64,000 nucleotides of DNA from contig SFIQ01000007.1 in the NCBI GenBank assembly GCA_004555265.1, positions 1-64,000 of the forward strand, in the 5' to 3' direction. This stretch comes from Ruminococcus sp. (lineage in GTDB: Bacteria > Bacillota > Clostridia > Oscillospirales > Acutalibacteraceae). The notes under the pieces were generated by a model. That model was not told the origin of the DNA. It ran no database searches and worked only from the letters and a program-made list of their open reading frames with translations. Shown here one piece after another: positions 41,805 to 51,200 of the stretch. How positions within the stretch are numbered: position 1 is the stretch's first letter; every line of letters starts with the position of its first letter. The position numbers were made by a program, and so were the translations under genes.

Positions 41805-42130
41805 GTGCGGTAGGGGTAAACTGTGTTTGTCGGCGGCGGGAGCAAAATTCTCCGAATTCAGGCACCTTACGGCGGGAGCAAGCCCCCGCCCTACTTTATT
41901 ATAACAGACATTTCCCCCTACCATGGGAATCACCCCGCCCTACTCTATAACAGGCATTTCCGGTTTTAAAGAAAATCCACGCCCGCGGACAGGCGTGGAC
42001 ACCTGTCCCTACAATTGGTAGGGGCGATTCACAATTCGCCCGTCAAATTTACTGTAAAATAAGGAACGGTGCGACCGTTCCCTACAAGCGCGCAAAACAA
42101 ATTCTGCGTAAGAGGCGCCGAATCGACGCC
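41805..42130. repeat. Composite repeat block
   Basis: No gene. It holds the interior and right half of family A (41829-41897), the TTTCCCCC...GGGAATCACCCCGCCCTAC module (41897-41944), a hairpin CCACGCCCGCGGACAGGCGTGG, GGTAGGGGCGATTCACAATTCG, and a GGAACGGTGCGACCGTTCC hairpin. From 42131 to 42224 nothing is recognised. Confidence 0.7.
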
Positions 42131-42224
42131 CCTGCAATTCTGTTATGCACCCCGCATGATTCACATTCTGCGGCGAAATGGGAGAATCCCCACACAAAGA
42201 ACCTGACTGCATACGGGGTTAAAG

Positions 42225-42557
42225 TCAGCGCTTTAAAAATTTTTCGTCCTTTTCGGAAAATCCCTTTTCGTCAGCAACGAACCGCTCCGCTTGCATGTGC
42301 AAGTCATATTTTTCGCGCAGTTTGATAATTTTTTGCATCATCGGAGAAGCGTGATGCAAATCAATCGCTTGTTGATCTTTCCAACTGTCAATTAAAAGAA
42401 CGGTTTCGTCATCGTCCATAGGAAAATAGTATGCATATTTCAGATTTCCGTGCTCTGCGCGAATATCGTGCACAATACCGCTTGCCACCATTTCATTTGC
42501 AAACTTTTTCGCATTTCCGTTTTTTCCGGTGTAAGAAATCAAAACTGTAATTGCCAT
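42225..42557 (-). CDS. Antibiotic biosynthesis monooxygenase (ABM)-fold protein
   Basis: A 110-residue ferredoxin-like barrel protein of the ABM / quinol monooxygenase family. Signs are ITVLISYTGKNGNAKKFANEM, the middle YAYYFPMDDDETVLLIDSWKD and the helix HHASPMMQKIIKL. Such proteins include small oxygenases, but also many with unknown roles and sugar mutarotases of similar fold. It is the last gene after the fucose cluster, separated by 100 bases. In an anaerobe a monooxygenase role is doubtful. Start ATG 42557. Confidence 0.8.
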   Translation of the reverse strand: MAITVLISYTGKNGNAKKFANEMVASGIVHDIRAEHGNLKYAYYFPMDDDETVLLIDSWKDQQAIDLHHASPMMQKIIKLREKYDLHMQAERFVADEKGFSEKDEKFLKR

Positions 42558-42658
42558 ACTGTTATCTGCCTTTCTACATTCAGAAATTTCTGTGGTTCGC
42601 AAATTCGTTTTCGGCGTATATGCGGCATACACGACATGGACAGTAAAAAGAACCGTAC

Positions 42659-43342
42659 TTAGTCCTCGCGGTAGTGTTTATACCCCGGGTGTTTGCCCGT
42701 GATGCCGTAGTATTTGCGTAAATCAATGAGTTTTTGGATATTCTCTTCCGAAATTTCCTTTTCGCCGCCCAACAAATGCGCGGTGAGGCTGATTTTTGCA
42801 AACAGTTCGAGCGTTTCCATACGGTAATAAGCGGTGATTGCGTCCGCTCCGACGGTCAGCGCGCCGTGGTTGGCCAGCAACAGGACATCATGCTCCTGCA
42901 AATAGGGCGCAATCGCGTCGGGCACTTCATACGTCGAGGGCGTGCCGTAGGGCGTGACGGGAATGGAGCCGATGGCGGCAACCGTTTCAATCATCGTGTA
43001 GCGATCCAGCGGCACATGCGCCACAGCATAGCCCGTGGCAGTTGGGGGGTGTGCGTGCAGCACGGCGCCAACATCTTCGCGCTCCTTATAACAACGCAGA
43101 TGCATTTTGATTTCCGAAGACGGGCGGTAGCCGTTTTCCGCTTCGAGCACATTGCCCTCGCCGTCAATCACCACCAATTTTTCAGGTGTGATGAAGCTTT
43201 TGCTGATGCCCGTAGGCGTCGCCAAGAAATTGCCGTTCGGCAGTTTGACGGATAAGTTGCCGTCATTCGCCGCAACCCAGCCCAATTGCCAAGTTTTGTG
43301 GCAGATGTCGCACATAATTTCGCGCGTTTCCATATAATCCAT
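42659..43342 (-). CDS. fucA: Class II aldolase, probable L-fuculose-phosphate aldolase
   Basis: A 227-residue zinc aldolase of the AraD/FucA family, cleaving L-fuculose 1-phosphate to dihydroxyacetone phosphate and L-lactaldehyde. GNLSVKLP, TPTGISKS and RPSSEIKMH are the phosphate and catalytic Glu regions. Zinc ligands are in VLHAHPPTA and ANHGALTVG. Specificity for fuculose is inferred from fucI and fucU in the same operon; related ribulose or rhamnulose phosphates cannot be excluded. Ends the core operon. Confidence 0.88.
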   Translation of the reverse strand: MDYMETREIMCDICHKTWQLGWVAANDGNLSVKLPNGNFLATPTGISKSFITPEKLVVIDGEGNVLEAENGYRPSSEIKMHLRCYKEREDVGAVLHAHPPTATGYAVAHVPLDRYTMIETVAAIGSIPVTPYGTPSTYEVPDAIAPYLQEHDVLLLANHGALTVGADAITAYYRMETLELFAKISLTAHLLGGEKEISEENIQKLIDLRKYYGITGKHPGYKHYRED

Positions 43343-43371
43343 ACTGATACTTCCTTTTATAATTTTTTGTG

Positions 43372-43812
43372 TTAATCGGTGACAACGCCTTTTTGCAGTA
43401 AAATGTTCGCATACAGCGCACTCTCACCGGTGGCGATAATCGCATAGGCTTCTTTTGCTTGCGCATAAAACGCAAAGCGCTCAATATACTGCACGGCGTT
43501 TTCGCCGCGCGCGTCATATTTTTGCACCGTGTCAAAATAGGTGTTCCATATCGGGGTTTCCACCGGGTCACCCGGCACGACCTCCATTAACCCGACAGGC
43601 TTTTCCACATAGGTATCTAACGGGAACAGTTGCAAAATCGCATCGAGGAGTTCCGGCACGCCGTGCCCGTCCATACGAATGACTTTGGCGTTTTTGCCCA
43701 TACTTTCGGCAGGAAAATTCCCGTCGGAAATCACCAAACGGTCACCGTGTCCCATTTCGCAAAGCACCTTTAAAAGTTCGGGAGACAGAATTTTCGGAAT
43801 GTTTTTCAGCAT
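43372..43812 (-). CDS. fucU: RbsD/FucU family sugar mutarotase, probable L-fucose mutarotase
   Basis: A 146-residue protein that interconverts sugar anomers. MGHGDRLVISDGNFPA near the N terminus holds the conserved His and Asp, and the C-terminal IIATGESALYANILLQKGVV closes the active site. Length and sequence are FucU-like rather than RbsD-like. The gene overlaps the upstream kinase by seven bases, so expression is coupled. Confidence 0.9.
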   Translation of the reverse strand: MLKNIPKILSPELLKVLCEMGHGDRLVISDGNFPAESMGKNAKVIRMDGHGVPELLDAILQLFPLDTYVEKPVGLMEVVPGDPVETPIWNTYFDTVQKYDARGENAVQYIERFAFYAQAKEAYAIIATGESALYANILLQKGVVTD

Positions 43813-45284
43813 AATCCGTTGACCTCCAAAAATGTTTTGTAAGCGTTTTCGACTTGCGCGTCTGCATTTGGCGTAAAGGTATTTACCTTGTCAGAACGCC
43901 GCACAATCTCGCGCGCCTCATTTAAATCTTTGACCGCGCCGAGCGCGAGCAGTTGCAGCACCAAATTGCCGTAAACGGTTGCCTCCACAGGGCCTGCCAC
44001 CACAGGTTTGCCCAAAGCATCTGCCGTTAATTGGCACAACAGCGTGTCTTTCACGCCGCCGCCGACAATATGCAACGCGGCATATTGCTTTTCGGTACAG
44101 GTTTCGATTTGCCCGACCGCATAGCGGTATTTAAGCGAAAGGCTGTCATATATACAGCGCAGGATTTCGCCTTTGGTTTCGGGCACGGGTTGCCCTGTTT
44201 TGCGGCAGTATTCCTGCACGCGGCGCGGAATGTTGCCCGCGGGGACAAATTCGGGCGCGTCGGGGTCAATAAAGAAACGGTACGGCGTTGCCGCACGCGC
44301 CAGCGTTTCCATTTCGGCAAAGGAGAGGTTTTCGCCCTCTTTTTGCCACTGACGGCGGGTTTCCTGGATAAGCCAAAGCCCGATGATATTTTTTAAGAAC
44401 GAGGCTTTGCCCGCGTAACCGCCCTCGTTGGTGACATTGCATGCCTCGGCGGTGGTGTTGATGATCGGCTCGGAGAGTTCCGTACCCAACAGCGACCAAG
44501 TGCCGCAGCTTAAAAACAGAAAATCTTCTTTGTCCGTCGGCACGCTCGCCATCGCACACTGGGTATCGTGCCCCGCGACAGCAATCACCTCGGCAGGGAT
44601 AAGCCCCAATTCTTCGCAAAGGTCGGGCTGTAACGCGCCAACCTTTGTCGCGGTCGGTACGATTTCGGTAAACAGCCGTTCGGGCAGTTCCAAAGCCGAC
44701 AGCACGCGCTTTGACCACACGCGCTGTTTGGCGTCGAGCAGTTGCGTGGTGCTCGCGATGGAATACTCCGTGCATTTTTTGCCCGTCAGCAGATAATTAA
44801 ACAGGTCGGGCATAAGCAAAAGCGTTTCGGCACGGTCTAACAGCGCGGGGCGGTTTTCCCGCAGAGACAGCAGTTGAAACGCGGTGTTGATTTCCATAAA
44901 CTGGTTGCCCGTTATGCTATAAAACTCGCTTTTCGGTAAATATTTGAAGGCTTTTTCGAGCATGCCCGCCGTGCGCGCGTCGCGGTAATGCACGGGGTTT
45001 TCAAGCAGTCTGCCGTCTGCGTCCAACAGCCCGAAATCGACACCCCAAGTGTCTACGCCGATGCCGTCGAGTGCGCCGTACCCTTTGGATTTGATGAGCG
45101 CTTGTTTCACTTCAAAAAACAACCGCAAAATATCCCAATACATGGTGCCGTTTACCGTAACGGGGTCATTTTGAAAGCGGTGAATTTCCTGTAATTGGAG
45201 TGTTTCGCCGTCAAATGTGCCGAGCACGGCGCGCCCCGAGGACGCGCCGAAATCGAAACTCAGCAAACGATATGTTTTTTTCAT
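43806..45284 (-). CDS. FGGY sugar kinase, RhaB-like; probable L-fuculokinase
   Basis: A 492-residue FGGY carbohydrate kinase. The ATP domain starts with LSFDFGASSGRAVLG; GVDTWGVDFGLLD is the catalytic Asp region; SCGTWSLLGTE and HIVGGGVKDTLLCQ are the adenosine and phosphate motifs. By sequence it is of the rhamnulokinase type, but the operon has fucose isomerase and FucU and no rhamnose isomerase, so L-fuculose is the likely substrate. Firmicutes fucose operons often use such a kinase. Twelve bases downstream of fucI. Confidence 0.9.
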   Translation of the reverse strand: MKKTYRLLSFDFGASSGRAVLGTFDGETLQLQEIHRFQNDPVTVNGTMYWDILRLFFEVKQALIKSKGYGALDGIGVDTWGVDFGLLDADGRLLENPVHYRDARTAGMLEKAFKYLPKSEFYSITGNQFMEINTAFQLLSLRENRPALLDRAETLLLMPDLFNYLLTGKKCTEYSIASTTQLLDAKQRVWSKRVLSALELPERLFTEIVPTATKVGALQPDLCEELGLIPAEVIAVAGHDTQCAMASVPTDKEDFLFLSCGTWSLLGTELSEPIINTTAEACNVTNEGGYAGKASFLKNIIGLWLIQETRRQWQKEGENLSFAEMETLARAATPYRFFIDPDAPEFVPAGNIPRRVQEYCRKTGQPVPETKGEILRCIYDSLSLKYRYAVGQIETCTEKQYAALHIVGGGVKDTLLCQLTADALGKPVVAGPVEATVYGNLVLQLLALGAVKDLNEAREIVRRSDKVNTFTPNADAQVENAYKTFLEVNGLC

Positions 45285-45296
45285 ATAGAATACCCT

Positions 45297-47090
45297 TTAT
45301 TTATACATCGGTCCGAAGTTTTTGCAGGCACGGAAGTCCTGTGACTCCTTATCCATACCGAATGCGTTCCAAACCGCGGGGCGGAAGATTTTTTCTTCGG
45401 GAACATTGTGCATACAAACGGGAATGCGCAAAATCGAGCAGAGCGTAATTAAATCTGCACCGATATGCCCGTAACTGATGGCACCGTGGTTTGCGCCCCA
45501 GTTGTTCATCACATCATACGCGCTCTTGAACGCGCCCTCGCCCGTAATGCGCGGGGCAAACCAAGTGCACGGCCAAGTGTAGTCGGTGCGTTTCCACAGT
45601 TTGTCGGAAACTGCATCGGGGAGGTTGACGGTATACCCTTCGACAATCTGCATCACAGGGCCTAAACCTTTCACGATGTTCAAGCGGCACATCGTGGCGG
45701 GCATTTCACTGCGGGTTAAGAAGCGGGAGGAGAACCCGCCGCCGCGGAAGTAGCCCATATCCGCCGCGTTCCATGTGGTTGCCTCCAAGCATTTCTTTTG
45801 GTCATCTTCGGTCATTTCCCAGAACGGTTTGATGATGCCGTTGCCGTTTTCGTCTTTGACTTCGCCGCAGAAATCGAGCGCAGACGCGCCGGAGTTAATC
45901 AGGTGGATAAAGCCGCCCGCCTCTTTGGCGACGCCTGTGAGTTCATACCCTGTCGCTTTTTTGACCGCTTCGGGGCTCCAATAGGTACGCACATCGGAGA
46001 ACATCTGCGCGGTGTTGGTTAGGAGTTTCCCAAACAGCATCGAAACGCCGTTCAAGGTATCGTTTTCGGTGGCGAGCACATAGGTCTCTCGCGCGCCGCT
46101 CCAATCAAACGAGGAGTTTAAAAGTGCCTCAGGATAGTCGCAGTTCGGGTAGAAATCCGTCCACTGGCGCTGCCCTTGGAAACCACCGCACAGCGCGTTG
46201 TGCCCGACAGCCTCTTCCTCGCACCCTTCTGGCAAATTCGGGTTGCCGCCGTACAAATCTTTGATGATGCACATCATCTTGACAACGAACGCCCAAGCCT
46301 CTTCCTTTTCTTTGTCGGACTTTTTGAACCAATCGGGGTTTTTGTCAAAGCCTTCTTTGCAGTTTTCTTTCGTCCACGCGAGCGCTTTTTGGAATTCCGC
46401 TTCGTCATAAATGCCCTCGGTCATACGGCGGATAATTTCCACTTCATCCACGGACTCCACACGCATGCCAAGATATTCCTCAAAGAAGTCGCAGTTGATA
46501 ATCGAGCCCGCAATGCCCATACAAATCGAGCCGATTTGGAGATACGATTTGCCGCGCATGGTTGCCGCCGCGACCGCCGCTCTGCCGAAGCGCAGAAGTT
46601 TTTCTTTCACATCGTCGGGGATTTCGGTCGCATCCATATCCTGCACATCTTTGCCGTAAATGCCGAATGCGGGCAAGCCTTTCTGTGCGTGAGAAGCGAG
46701 CACGGAAGCAAGATACACCGCGCCCGGGCGCTCGGTGCCGTTAAAACCCCAAACCGCCTTGATGGTGTTTTTATCCATATCCATCGTTTCCGAGCCGTAG
46801 CACCAGCACGGCGTGACCGTCAATGTAATTGCCACGCCCGCCTTGCGGAATTTATCTTCACATGCGGCGGCTTCCGCCACACGCCCGATGGTGGTATCTG
46901 CGATAACCACTTTCACAGGCTCGCCGTTCGTATAGCATAAATTGTCCTCGAACAATTTTGCGGCGGACTTCGCCATATTCATCGTTTGCTCTTCGAGCGA
47001 CTCGCGCACCTTTAACGGACCGCGTCTGCCGTCAATGGTCGGGCGAATCCCGATGACGGGATAGTCGCCGATTAGTCTTTGTTTACGCAT
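45297..47090 (-). CDS. fucI: L-fucose isomerase
   Basis: A 597-residue Mn2+-dependent ketol isomerase converting L-fucose to L-fuculose (also D-arabinose to D-ribulose). Length and the ordered motifs [50 protein letters not shown] and [16 protein letters not shown] match FucI throughout. The ATG at 47090 has AAGGAGG 9 bases upstream; the frame extends further upstream but through the promoter. First gene of the operon; controlled by the divergent AraC gene. Confidence 0.96.
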   Translation of the reverse strand: MRKQRLIGDYPVIGIRPTIDGRRGPLKVRESLEEQTMNMAKSAAKLFEDNLCYTNGEPVKVVIADTTIGRVAEAAACEDKFRKAGVAITLTVTPCWCYGSETMDMDKNTIKAVWGFNGTERPGAVYLASVLASHAQKGLPAFGIYGKDVQDMDATEIPDDVKEKLLRFGRAAVAAATMRGKSYLQIGSICMGIAGSIINCDFFEEYLGMRVESVDEVEIIRRMTEGIYDEAEFQKALAWTKENCKEGFDKNPDWFKKSDKEKEEAWAFVVKMMCIIKDLYGGNPNLPEGCEEEAVGHNALCGGFQGQRQWTDFYPNCDYPEALLNSSFDWSGARETYVLATENDTLNGVSMLFGKLLTNTAQMFSDVRTYWSPEAVKKATGYELTGVAKEAGGFIHLINSGASALDFCGEVKDENGNGIIKPFWEMTEDDQKKCLEATTWNAADMGYFRGGGFSSRFLTRSEMPATMCRLNIVKGLGPVMQIVEGYTVNLPDAVSDKLWKRTDYTWPCTWFAPRITGEGAFKSAYDVMNNWGANHGAISYGHIGADLITLCSILRIPVCMHNVPEEKIFRPAVWNAFGMDKESQDFRACKNFGPMYK

Positions 47091-47139
47091 TGTTGTATTC
47101 CTCCTTGGCATTAAAAATAAAAAAATTCTATTTTCTTTC

Positions 47140-47195
47140 ATTATACTGTTGTTTTTTACTGAAATCAAGGTGTATAATACCAATAAAGTATAATA
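47140..47195. promoter_or_regulatory. Divergent promoters between fucI and the AraC gene
   Basis: Minus strand, for fucI: TTGATT (47163-47168), 17-base spacer, TATAAT (47140-47145). Plus strand, for the regulator: TTGTTT (47149-47154), 18-base spacer, TATAAT (47173-47178), with a second TATAAT at 47189-47194. The direct repeat GTATAATA (47172-47179 and 47188-47195), one and a half turns apart, could be an AraC half-site pair. Confidence 0.55.
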
Positions 47196-47216
47196 ATATT
47201 CACTTTTGAGGGCAGT

Positions 47217-48071
47217 ATGAGTTATTTGGATTATCAGGAACAAAAAACACGCGGCACCTTTGACTTCCCGATTGAATTTCACCATGTGGACAAAAGCCAC
47301 CCGCGCTATCAAATGCCGTTCCATTGGCATATTGATTACGAACTGTTACGCGTGGTTTCCGGGCATTTGTCGCTGTCTCTAAACGAGGATACATACAGCC
47401 TTTCGGCGGGTGACACGGCGCTCATTCAAGACGGTGTTTTGCACGGCGGCACGCCGACGGACTGCGTATATGAATGTATTGATCTGGATTTGAGCGCGTT
47501 TGTCGGCGGCAATGCCGTTTGCAAAAAGGAATTGGAGAATGTGCAAAACCACCAAATCGAATTACAGCGCATTTTCCGAAAAGACACTCAGGAGGCCGCC
47601 GTGCTGTGGCAGTTGTTTGATACGCTGTGCGCACAGGAAAACGGCTTTGCCTGCATTACGCAGGGGCTGTTGTTGCAGTTTATCGGGCTGATGATACAAA
47701 ACCGCCGCTACCACGGTGCCGTACCGCTGTCAAGCCGCGGGGATAAACGCATTCGGCAGTTGAAAAACGCCCTGGGGCTGATCCGCGAGCAATACAGCGC
47801 GCCGATAACCTTAGAAGAACTTGCCGCCGCCGCGGAAATGTCGCCGAAATACTTTTGCCGCTTTTTTGCGGAAATGACGGGCAGAACGCCGATTGACTAT
47901 CTCAATTATTACCGCGTGGAATGTGCATGCGAGCAACTGTTATACAGTGATGAAACCGTGACGGACATCGCCTTGGGGTGCGGATTTAACGATTTGAGTT
48001 ATTTTGTCAAAACCTTTAAAAAATACAAGGGCACCACACCCAAACAATTCCGAAAGGGGGCGTCGGCGTGA
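47217..48071 (+). CDS. AraC-family transcriptional regulator
   Basis: A 284-residue regulator: N-terminal cupin sensing domain (about 20-150; [19 protein letters not shown]) and a C-terminal double HTH (about 180-282) with [21 protein letters not shown] and [23 protein letters not shown]. The divergent position suggests it activates the fucose operon, with L-fucose or a phosphate as the signal. The gene overlaps the next gene by four bases. Confidence 0.92.
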   Translation: MSYLDYQEQKTRGTFDFPIEFHHVDKSHPRYQMPFHWHIDYELLRVVSGHLSLSLNEDTYSLSAGDTALIQDGVLHGGTPTDCVYECIDLDLSAFVGGNAVCKKELENVQNHQIELQRIFRKDTQEAAVLWQLFDTLCAQENGFACITQGLLLQFIGLMIQNRRYHGAVPLSSRGDKRIRQLKNALGLIREQYSAPITLEELAAAAEMSPKYFCRFFAEMTGRTPIDYLNYYRVECACEQLLYSDETVTDIALGCGFNDLSYFVKTFKKYKGTTPKQFRKGASA

Positions 48072-49495
48072 GTAAACCCGATTTACTGCACCAATTACAA
48101 GCCTACGGTGAAACGGATACATACCCCTTTCATATGCCGGGGCACAAGCGCAACACCGCGCGACTCGGCAACGCTCTCCCCTATTCTATAGACATTACCG
48201 AAATTGACGGGTTTGACGATTTACACGCGCCCGACGGCATTTTAAAGGATTTAAACGACCGACTTTGTGCGCTTTACGGTGCAAAGCACAGTTTTGCACT
48301 TGTAAACGGGTCAACTTGCGGGATTTTGGCGGGGATTGCCGCCGCAACACAACGAGGCGACAAAATTTTGCTTGCGCGCAACTGCCACAAATCGGTTTAC
48401 AACGCCGTGGAACTGTTGGGGCTCGTGCCGGTGTATATCGCGCCGCCGACAGACGAAACAACGGGGATTGCAGGCAGTATTGCGCCCGAAAGTGTGGCAG
48501 AAGCGCTGAAAAAGCACAACGATATTCGCCTGTGCGTGCTGACCTCGCCGACCTATGACGGGGTCATCAGCGATATTCGCACGATTGCGGCGCTTTTGCA
48601 CGCAAAAGACATTCCCCTTTTGGTGGACGAGGCACACGGCGCGCACTTGGTATTTACACAAAACAAAGCGCTTTCTGCGGTGGCGGCGGGTGCGGATATT
48701 GTCATTCAATCCCTGCACAAAACGCTCCCTGCCCTGACACAAACGGCGGCGGCGCATTTGTGCACAGACCGCATTCCCCCCGCCGCGTTTCAGCAAAAAC
48801 TCTCGATTTTTGAAACCTCCAGCCCGTCTTACCTACTGCTTTCTTCGATTGCGGAATGTGTGCGGATTTTAGAGAAAAAGGCTGAAACGGCTTTCAAAAT
48901 ATATGAAAAAGAATTAACAGATTTTTCCGAAAAATGCAAAACGCTCACGCACTTGACCGTTTCATGCAAAGGGAATGACTGTTTAGAACTGCACCCCGTC
49001 TTTTTTGCCTTTGACGGCGGAAAACTGCCGATTGTCACAGCAAACACCAATACAGACGGCGTTTCGCTTTTGCAAAAATTGCGGGCAGAATACAAAATCG
49101 AGGGCGAAATGGCGGCGGTGTCCTATGCCCTGTTGATGACCTCGGTTTGCGATACCGACGAAGGGTTTTCGCGGCTGTTTGCAGCGCTCCGGGAGATTGA
49201 CCGCACTTTACAACCCGCCGCCGTACCGCCGCAGTTTGCACCCGTTCCCCTGCCGCCCGTGGTATTTCCCCCTTGCGCGGCGGCAAAGCAGACGGGCGTG
49301 CGCGTGCCGTTGCAAAACGCCGTCGGGAAAATAAGCCTAACGACCGTTTGGTGTTATCCGCCGGGTGTGCCCTTGTTGGTGCGCGGAGAACGCGTGACAC
49401 AGGAAATCGCCGACGCGCTCGAAAATGCAAAAGCACACGGCCTGAAAGTGATTGCCGACAGCGGAGAATTCCCGAAAATCACGGTTTCCGATTGA
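48068..49495 (+). CDS. Orn/Lys/Arg decarboxylase-type PLP enzyme (YaaO-like)
   Basis: A 475-residue fold-type I PLP enzyme of the short Orn/Lys/Arg decarboxylase group. PFHMPGHKRNT and ITEIDGFDDLHAPDGIL are typical of the N-terminal half. DEAHGAHL and the PLP lysine in QSLHKTLPALTQTA follow. The C-terminal domain (about 375-470) has the conserved AVGKISLTTVWCYPPGVPLLVRGE. Substrate (arginine, lysine or another amine precursor) is not predictable. Start is GTG 48068 with AGGGGG upstream, overlapping the AraC stop codon. Confidence 0.88.
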   Translation: MSKPDLLHQLQAYGETDTYPFHMPGHKRNTARLGNALPYSIDITEIDGFDDLHAPDGILKDLNDRLCALYGAKHSFALVNGSTCGILAGIAAATQRGDKILLARNCHKSVYNAVELLGLVPVYIAPPTDETTGIAGSIAPESVAEALKKHNDIRLCVLTSPTYDGVISDIRTIAALLHAKDIPLLVDEAHGAHLVFTQNKALSAVAAGADIVIQSLHKTLPALTQTAAAHLCTDRIPPAAFQQKLSIFETSSPSYLLLSSIAECVRILEKKAETAFKIYEKELTDFSEKCKTLTHLTVSCKGNDCLELHPVFFAFDGGKLPIVTANTNTDGVSLLQKLRAEYKIEGEMAAVSYALLMTSVCDTDEGFSRLFAALREIDRTLQPAAVPPQFAPVPLPPVVFPPCAAAKQTGVRVPLQNAVGKISLTTVWCYPPGVPLLVRGERVTQEIADALENAKAHGLKVIADSGEFPKITVSD

Positions 49496-49520
49496 CAAAC
49501 CGACTGCCTTGTGCTACTAT
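49492..49520 (+). promoter_or_regulatory. Promoter of the SCIFF peptide gene
   Basis: TTGACA (49492-49497) and TACTAT (49515-49520) with a 17-base spacer. The -35 box overlaps the stop codon of the preceding gene. Confidence 0.6.
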
Positions 49521-49558
49521 ATTTACGAATAAAATTCTTGTAAGGAGTCAACAGAATT

Positions 49559-49711
49559 ATGAAAAGAATCCAAACCGTGAAAACCCGTGATTTAAAAGAG
49601 AGCGCAAAAACCGGCGGTTGCGGCGAATGCCAGACCTCCTGCCAGAGCGCTTGCAAAACCTCCTGCGGCGTTGCTAACCAGCAGTGCGAAAAATGCATGG
49701 AGCAGAAATAA
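49559..49711 (+). CDS. scfA: SCIFF ribosomal peptide precursor, seven-Cys variant
   Basis: A 50-residue RiPP precursor, too short for many gene callers. The family (six cysteines in forty-five residues) is universal in Clostridia and is cross-linked by a radical SAM maturase through thioether bonds. The leader MKRIQTVKTRDLKESAKTGG is followed by the core motif CGECQTSCQSACKTSCGVAN. Cysteines are at 21, 24, 28, 32, 36, 43 and 46; the seventh (CEKCMEQK) and the length of 50 exceed the usual six in about 45. AAGGAG lies 11 bases before the ATG. Confidence 0.96.
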   Translation: MKRIQTVKTRDLKESAKTGGCGECQTSCQSACKTSCGVANQQCEKCMEQK

Positions 49712-49726
49712 TTTGATTGGCATTTT

Positions 49727-49770
49727 AAGAAAAGCCGTTTTCTGTCAAACAGCAAACGGCTTTTCTTTTT
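49727..49770 (+). terminator. Terminator/attenuator between SCIFF peptide and maturase
   Basis: A 13- to 14-bp stem (AAGAAAAGCCGTTT at 49727-49740 with AAACGGCTTTTCTT at 49754-49767) and a T tract. It would give much more peptide transcript than maturase transcript. Confidence 0.85.
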
Positions 49771-49781
49771 GAGGTTTTTCT

Positions 49782-51167
49782 ATGGTACATCAATACAAAT
49801 TAAACGGCTACAACATTGTTTTAGATGTGTTCAGCGGCTCGGTGCACGCGGTGGACGAAGTCGCTTTCGACGCGATTGCAATGTACGAAAGCCACACGCC
49901 AAAGGAAATCAAGGCGGAACTGCTTGCAAAATACAAAGACCGCCCCGATGTGACCGAAGCGGAGTTAGACGAAATGCTTGCGGATATTGCTAAACTCATT
50001 TCCGACGGCAAACTCTTTACCGAAGATGTTTACGAAAACAAGGCGTTTGACTTTAAAAACCGCCACACCGAGTTAAAGGCGCTGTGTTTGCATGTAGCGC
50101 ACACCTGCAACTTAAACTGTGAATACTGCTTTGCCGCGCAGGGAAAATACCACGGTGAACGGGCGCTGATGTCCTTTGAAACGGGCAAACGCGCGCTTGA
50201 CTTTTTGGTGGAGCATTCGGGCAAACGCAAAAATTTGGAAGTGGACTTTTTCGGCGGCGAACCGCTGATGAATTTTGAAGTCGTCAAGCAGTTGGTCGCG
50301 TATGCGCGCAGGATTGAAAAAGAAAAGGGCAAAAACTTCCGTTTCACCTTGACCACCAACGGCGTATTGTTGGACGATGAAGTGACGGAATTTGCCAACC
50401 GTGAGTGCCACAATGTAGTGCTTTCGTTAGACGGGCGCAAAGAAGTGCATGACCGTTTGCGCAAGACCGTCAACGGGCAAGGCAGTTACGATGTGATTGT
50501 GCCGAAATTTCAGGAATTCGTCAAAAAGCGCGGTGACAAAGGCTATTATGTGCGCGGTACATTCACAAAAAATAACATTGATTTTACAAACGATATTTTC
50601 CATATGGCAGATTTGGGCTTTACGGAACTCTCTATGGAACCCGTGGTTTGCGCGCCCGACGCGCCGTATGCGCTCTCTTCGGCGGATTTGCCCGTGCTGT
50701 ACGAGCAATATGAAATTTTGGCAAAGGATATGTTACGCCGTAAAAAAGAAGGGCACCCCATCACCTTTTACCACTATATGCTCGATTTAACGGGCGGACC
50801 GTGCATTTACAAGCGCATTTCGGGCTGCGGTTCGGGCACGGAATATTTGGCGGTTACGCCGTGGGGTGACTTATATCCCTGCCACCAATTCGTCGGCGAT
50901 GAAAAGTACAAAATGGGCAATATTTACGACGGCATCACGAACACCGCCTTACAGCAGGAATTTAAGTGCTGTAACGCCTACGCGCGCCCCGAATGTAAAG
51001 ACTGCTGGGCGAAACTCTATTGCAGCGGCGGCTGTGCGGCAAATGCCTACCACGCAACGGGCTCCATTACCGGCGTTTACCAATACGGTTGCGAATTGTT
51101 CAAAAAGCGGATTGAATGTGCCGTGATGATGCAGGTTGCGGAGAGTTTGGAACAAGAAAATGCGTAA
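49782..51167 (+). CDS. scfB: SCIFF peptide maturase (radical SAM, SPASM)
   Basis: A 461-residue enzyme forming thioether cross-links in the SCIFF peptide encoded 70 bases upstream. Residues 1-90 form a peptide-recognition (RRE-like) region. The radical SAM core has CNLNCEYCF (Cys109, Cys113, Cys116) and DFFGGEPLMNF. The C-terminal SPASM domain has GPCIYKRISGCGSG, LYPCHQF, CCNAYARPECKDCWAKLYCSG and a final YQYGC. Length and order match the TIGR03974 group. Confidence 0.97.
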   Translation: MVHQYKLNGYNIVLDVFSGSVHAVDEVAFDAIAMYESHTPKEIKAELLAKYKDRPDVTEAELDEMLADIAKLISDGKLFTEDVYENKAFDFKNRHTELKALCLHVAHTCNLNCEYCFAAQGKYHGERALMSFETGKRALDFLVEHSGKRKNLEVDFFGGEPLMNFEVVKQLVAYARRIEKEKGKNFRFTLTTNGVLLDDEVTEFANRECHNVVLSLDGRKEVHDRLRKTVNGQGSYDVIVPKFQEFVKKRGDKGYYVRGTFTKNNIDFTNDIFHMADLGFTELSMEPVVCAPDAPYALSSADLPVLYEQYEILAKDMLRRKKEGHPITFYHYMLDLTGGPCIYKRISGCGSGTEYLAVTPWGDLYPCHQFVGDEKYKMGNIYDGITNTALQQEFKCCNAYARPECKDCWAKLYCSGGCAANAYHATGSITGVYQYGCELFKKRIECAVMMQVAESLEQENA

Positions 51168-51200
51168 AGAAATTTTCCTTTACACGCAGGAGACGGTTTC

